A stretch of DNA of 64,000 nucleotides from Eubacterium uniforme (GTDB taxonomy: Bacteria > Bacillota > Clostridia > Lachnospirales > Lachnospiraceae), in the NCBI RefSeq assembly GCF_900167115.1, contig NZ_FUXZ01000007.1:98784-162783 (forward strand), read 5' to 3'. Positions 60,903 through 64,000 of the stretch are shown in pieces. The translations under genes and the position numbers were made by a program. Each line of letters starts with the position of its first letter. Within the stretch, counting starts at the first letter, position 1. Below the pieces are notes generated by a model. That model was not told where the DNA came from and did not search any database. It saw only the letters and a program-made list of their open reading frames with translations.

Positions 60903-62018
60903 ATGGAATTTAATGAAACAAGACCTTTTGTAGAATTTGAAAAGATGAAGAATTTTATTGCGGATGCATTTGCTGCATATGGAGTTCCTAAGGAAGATGC
61001 TGAAATTTGTGCGGACGTTTTGATTGAGTCAGATAAGCGTGGTATCGAAAGCCATGGCTGTAATAGATTTAAACCAATCTATATTGATAGAATTAAGAAT
61101 GGTACACTTTTACCTGTTACTAATATTGAAATTTTAAAAGAGACTCCAACGACTGTAGTTATGGATGCTCATGATGGTATGGGTATGGTTGCTAGTCATA
61201 AGATGATGACTATGCTTATTGAAAAAGCTAAGAAGTATGGTATGGCGGGTGGCGCTATTAGAAATTCAACTCATTATGGTATCGCAGGTTATTGGAGTGG
61301 TATGGCTGCTGATGCAGGACTAGTTGGTATTACAGGTACTAATGCAAGACCTTCAATTGCTCCAACTTTTGGCGTTGAAAATATGCTAGGAACTAATCCA
61401 CTTACATTTTCACTCCCAACTGATGAGGAATTCCCATTCTGTTTAGATTGCGCGACTTCAATAGTTCAGCGTGGTAAGATTGAATATTATGCGAGAAATG
61501 GTAAGGATACACCAGCAGGAATGGTTATTTCTGAAACAGGTGAGACTCTTACAGATAGTGAGCAAATACTTAAGGATTTAGTTGCAGGTACAGCAGCACT
61601 TGCACCTTTAGGTGGTGTTGGTGAAGAACTTGCTGGATATAAAGGATATGGATATGCTACAGTTGTTGAAATCCTTTCAGCAGCTTTAAGTGGTGGTAAG
61701 TTTATGAAGGCTTTAACAGGTGTTGATGAAAATAAGAAGCCTAGAATGTATAATCTTGGACATTTCTTCTTCGTAGTTGATCCAGAAGCTTTTATGGGTC
61801 TTGAAACATTTAAGAAGATTGCTGGTGATATTTGTAGAGATCTTCGTGCATCTAAAAAGGCACCAGGAGAGGAACGTATTTTTACTGCAGGTGAAAAGGA
61901 ACATGAAGTTTGGCTTTATAGAAAGGATAAAGGGGTTCCAGTAAGTGAAAGCGTTCAGAAAGATATTATTGAAGTTAGAAATGAAAAGAATTTAGATTAT
62001 AAATTCGATTTTGAATAG
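60903..62018 (+). CDS. Malate/L-lactate/ureidoglycolate dehydrogenase family (Ldh2) oxidoreductase
   Basis: A 371-residue NAD(P)-dependent enzyme of the Ldh2/MDH2 family, unrelated to the classic Rossmann dehydrogenases. Marks are VLIESDKRGIESHGCNRF near the N-terminus, VMDAHDGMGMVASHKMM, AIRNSTHYGIAGYWSGMA with the catalytic histidine, GTNPLTFSLPT and GGVGEELAGYKGYGYA. The substrate may be a 2-hydroxy acid such as malate or lactate. The start is ATG 60903 or GTG 60891; neither has a strong ribosome site, and I favour the ATG since the family homology starts just after it. Confidence 0.9.
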   Translation: MEFNETRPFVEFEKMKNFIADAFAAYGVPKEDAEICADVLIESDKRGIESHGCNRFKPIYIDRIKNGTLLPVTNIEILKETPTTVVMDAHDGMGMVASHKMMTMLIEKAKKYGMAGGAIRNSTHYGIAGYWSGMAADAGLVGITGTNARPSIAPTFGVENMLGTNPLTFSLPTDEEFPFCLDCATSIVQRGKIEYYARNGKDTPAGMVISETGETLTDSEQILKDLVAGTAALAPLGGVGEELAGYKGYGYATVVEILSAALSGGKFMKALTGVDENKKPRMYNLGHFFFVVDPEAFMGLETFKKIAGDICRDLRASKKAPGEERIFTAGEKEHEVWLYRKDKGVPVSESVQKDIIEVRNEKNLDYKFDFE

Positions 62019-62082
62019 AAAAAATATTAGAATGAATATTAATATAATTGAGTATTAATATAATTAGATAAGGATTATAATT

Positions 62083-62589
62083 ATGTCGGCTAAAGATTAT
62101 TTTAAAAAGTATTTACCTTATATTATCATTTATGCAGTTATTGCTATTGTTTTGATTTTTAAAACTATTTCTAATCAACCGAAGGAAGAAAAGCGGAATA
62201 AAAAAGAACTTAGTTTGGTAACTGAGACTAATGATAATGAAAAAAATAAAGAGACAAATAAAGATACCACGTTAGCAACAACTATAGAATTTGAATCAGA
62301 GACAGAGACAGTTGATTATGTGGAATATAAGTTTAGAAATAAGAATTTATTAAATCAGCATTTTGAAAAACATGGAAAAGACATGGGATTTGCTGATGCA
62401 AAGGCTTATGAAAAAGCAGCAAGTGATGTTGTTAATAATAAGTCAGCTCTTCATAAAACAGAAGAAGAGGATGGAGATGATATTTATTATGTAGAAAGCA
62501 CCAATGAATTTGTTGTGGTTTCTACGGATGGATATTTAAGAACTTATTTTAATCCGGATAGAGGTCTTGATTATTTTAATCGACAGTAA
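62083..62589 (+). CDS. Membrane-anchored protein with a toxin-like (BECR-type) C-terminal domain
   Basis: A 168-residue protein. One N-terminal membrane helix (about 12-28) is followed by a polar, T/E/N/K-rich linker (about 32-78) and a C-terminal globular domain (about 80-168). That domain runs KFRNKNLLNQHFEKHGKDMG (H93, H97), an alanine-rich helix AKAYEKAASDVV, then strands ending STDGYLRTYFNPD (T154). The order of an HxxxH/KHG motif, a helix and a final TxFxP strand recalls the barnase/EndoU/colicin/RelE-like nucleases found at the ends of phage head and polymorphic toxin proteins. The charge around the helix (K after it) gives a guess of domain inside or outside, which I cannot settle. 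No immunity gene is apparent next to it. Function unproven. Confidence 0.6.
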   Translation: MSAKDYFKKYLPYIIIYAVIAIVLIFKTISNQPKEEKRNKKELSLVTETNDNEKNKETNKDTTLATTIEFESETETVDYVEYKFRNKNLLNQHFEKHGKDMGFADAKAYEKAASDVVNNKSALHKTEEEDGDDIYYVESTNEFVVVSTDGYLRTYFNPDRGLDYFNRQ

Positions 62590-62679
62590 TACAATAATAT
62601 AAGTGTGTTTGCTAAAAAAATTGAGATATTTTGAGATAAACACCTGGGGTCAAATATAAACTATATTGAAAGGCATATT

Positions 62680-63720
62680 ATGAAAGAAGAATTACAAAAA
62701 CGAGTAGATTTATTTATTGAAAATAAAGATAAGATAAAGGCAGAATTTCCAAAGGAAGCAGAGACATTAAGTATTCTTTGTGCTGCACTAATTGGACTTA
62801 GAAATAGGGAAGCTGATCCTAAAAAAATGAGAAAGTCATTAGAAATTGTTAGAGAGAATACAGGTGTTTTTTCAAGTTTTAGAGGAAGTTTAAGAATGCC
62901 TATTATTACGAAGATGTCTTTAACAGGTGATTCTAAAGACTTTTTATATGTCGTTCAAAAGAATTATAATGCATTAAGTGGACATAAGTGGATGGGAAAT
63001 ATTTATCAGATTCTTGCATCTATGATTATGTATGAATATGTTGAAAGAAAAGAAGTAAATGCTATGGTTTCATCAACCAAAGCAATTTATGCAAAAATGA
63101 AAAAAACGCATCCATTCTATACTTCTCAGGAAGATTGTACATTTGCTGCACTTCTTGCAATGACTGATAGAAATGAAGATGAGATGCTTGCAGATATTGA
63201 GAAGATGTATAAGATTCTTAAAGAGAGATTTAAGTATAATCGTAATGCGACACTTGCACTTGCACATGTTTTATATCTTAATAATGATGATATTGATACT
63301 AAGTGTAAAAAGGTTATAGATATTTATGATGCACTTAAGGATAAGGGTGTAAAGTTTACAACTACTTATGAGTTTGTTACTCTTGGAGTTATTACAAATC
63401 TTGATGTTGATATTGAAACTATAGCAAGTGATATCTATGAAGTTAATCTATTTTTAAAGAAGGATAAGGCATTTGGTATGCTTGGTGTTGGTAGATCAGA
63501 GCGCCATATGTATGCTTGCATGGTTGCGGTTTCCCTTCATTTGGAGAACATAGAAGGACTTATGGATAGTGCTCTTAATGATAATGTTGATGGAGACATT
63601 GATGATGAATATGAAGATGAAAGTACAGATTTGATTGATTATAATCTTTCAATTAGAATGGCAGAGGAGATGGCTCTATTACTTATGATGACAGGTGATA
63701 GTGAATCTGCATTGAAATAG
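62680..63720 (+). CDS. DUF4003 family protein
   Basis: A 346-residue soluble, mostly helical protein whose sequence matches DUF4003: VRENTGVFSSFRGSLRMPII, NYNALSGHKWMGNIYQILAS, TKAIYAKMKKTHPFYTSQED, YKILKERFKYNRNATLALAH, and AFGMLGVGRSERHMYACMV near the C-terminus. Family function is unknown. An acidic patch (DGDIDDEYEDESTD) precedes the last helix. RBS AAAGG is before the ATG. A terminator lies about 55 bases after the stop. Confidence 0.85.
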   Translation: MKEELQKRVDLFIENKDKIKAEFPKEAETLSILCAALIGLRNREADPKKMRKSLEIVRENTGVFSSFRGSLRMPIITKMSLTGDSKDFLYVVQKNYNALSGHKWMGNIYQILASMIMYEYVERKEVNAMVSSTKAIYAKMKKTHPFYTSQEDCTFAALLAMTDRNEDEMLADIEKMYKILKERFKYNRNATLALAHVLYLNNDDIDTKCKKVIDIYDALKDKGVKFTTTYEFVTLGVITNLDVDIETIASDIYEVNLFLKKDKAFGMLGVGRSERHMYACMVAVSLHLENIEGLMDSALNDNVDGDIDDEYEDESTDLIDYNLSIRMAEEMALLLMMTGDSESALK

Positions 63721-63773
63721 CAGTTTCATAAAAGTGATGAAGATATTGTGAGAAATGTAGAAATATAAATGAT

Positions 63774-63802
63774 AAAAAGAGGCTGTAAACAGTCTCTTTT
63801 TA
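63774..63802 (+). terminator. Rho-independent terminator after the DUF4003 gene
   Basis: Stem AAAAAGAGGCTG (63774-63785) with CAGTCTCTTTTT (63790-63801), one wobble, 4-base loop, T-run in the 3' arm. Confidence 0.88.
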
Positions 63803-63868
63803 TTATGTATAAGGAAAACTCCACTATTATAAGGAAATTCTCTATTATGTGGGGGGAGTGAGCTTGCT

Positions 63869-64000
63869 TTTGTGAGTAGGAGTAATCAAATGCTTTCCTA
63901 TTAGCCAAAAATGTAAAAAGGAAAGCAAGTTTAAGCATGTATTTGTAAGTATAGGTTACCAAATGCTTTCCTATTGGTCAAAAAAGTAAAAAAGGAAAGC
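63869..64000. repeat. Imperfect tandem repeat of about 73 bp with internal hairpin, running off the window
   Basis: The stretch from CAAATGCTTTCCTATT at 63887 to GGAAAGC at 63926 recurs at 63960-64000 with a few changes (TTAGCC/TTGGTC, one extra A). The similarity extends leftward into TTTGTGAGTA/TTTGTAAGTA (from about 63869 and 63941). Each unit has GCTTTCC/GGAAAGC arms able to form a stem. No ORF is present. Further copies may lie beyond base 64000. Confidence 0.8.

Noticed and set aside
63887..64000. Possible start of a CRISPR array (repeat, spacer, repeat)
   Set aside because: The two repeats differ at several positions and the 'spacer' flanks are themselves similar. No cas gene is in the window. 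A degenerate tandem repeat explains it better.

Overview
The window reads as chromosome from a low-GC Gram-positive anaerobe of the Clostridia, most likely a Lachnospiraceae member (Lachnospira/Eubacterium/Roseburia-like). This is inferred from the AT-rich, A/T-ending codon use, strong AGGAGG ribosome sites, HrcA/CIRCE control of the chaperone operon, IreB-RuvX-DUF1292 and RNase J genes, a NifZ-ThiI pair, a Crh-like HPr homologue and very large secreted Ig-like/BspA-type proteins. No outer-membrane genes are seen. All but one of the supported genes lie on the plus strand; the exception is the HPr-like gene at 41038-41274. I saw no tRNA, rRNA, IS element or prophage.

Region 1 (1-9590) is a surface-polymer block. 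An operon of six closely spaced genes (50-7091) encodes a membrane sulfatase-fold enzyme, a PEP mutase with an N-terminal nucleotidyltransferase domain, a separate sugar-phosphate-type nucleotidyltransferase, phosphonopyruvate decarboxylase, a fusion of a YidC/Oxa1 insertase core with a CDP-glycerol glycerophosphotransferase (TagF-like) domain, and a 64-residue membrane protein. Together they look like a pathway that makes a C-P bonded headgroup (2-aminoethylphosphonate or a relative) and places it on a teichoic-acid-like or glycan polymer. After a terminator come dut and an LtaS-like polymerase. This block, and above all the insertase-transferase fusion, is the best candidate for an undescribed system.

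Region 2 (9600-38140) is the conserved Firmicutes run rpsT-lepA-hemW-hrcA-grpE-dnaK-dnaJ-prmA-rsmE. It is broken at four joints by surface-related genes: an acyltransferase (rpsT/lepA), a YfhO-type glycolipid enzyme (lepA/hemW), a 2641-residue repeat protein (hemW/hrcA) and a 383-residue secreted protein (dnaJ/prmA). A 1581-residue BspA-like leucine-rich-repeat protein precedes rpsT. The three secreted proteins have signal peptides, no LPXTG motif and lysine-rich C-terminal parts. The hrcA promoter carries CIRCE and a second palindrome between its -35 and -10 boxes.

Region 3 (38242-48519) holds RNA modification and RNA turnover genes: NifZ/ThiI (4-thiouridine), MtaB (ms2t6A), IreB, RuvX, DUF1292, RNase J, a short MltG-like protein, and a TrmR/TrhP pair matching the Bacillus yrrM-yrrO genes for 5-methoxyuridine in tRNA. 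A 144-bp element with perfect 24-bp inverted ends lies between nifZ and thiI.

Region 4 (48595-56818) has a small secreted protein and a VanZ-like protein, then comM-dprA-topA and rpsB-tsf with a structured leader; codY, often found between topA and rpsB, is absent. Hairpin-rich repeat DNA follows tsf.

Region 5 (56819-64000) is mixed: a polytopic membrane protein, an aldo/keto reductase-ferredoxin fusion, an ECF-type S component overlapping a DUF1893 gene, a HAD phosphatase, a malate/lactate dehydrogenase-family enzyme, a membrane-anchored protein with a toxin-like C-terminal domain, a DUF4003 protein, and an imperfect tandem repeat that runs off the window end.
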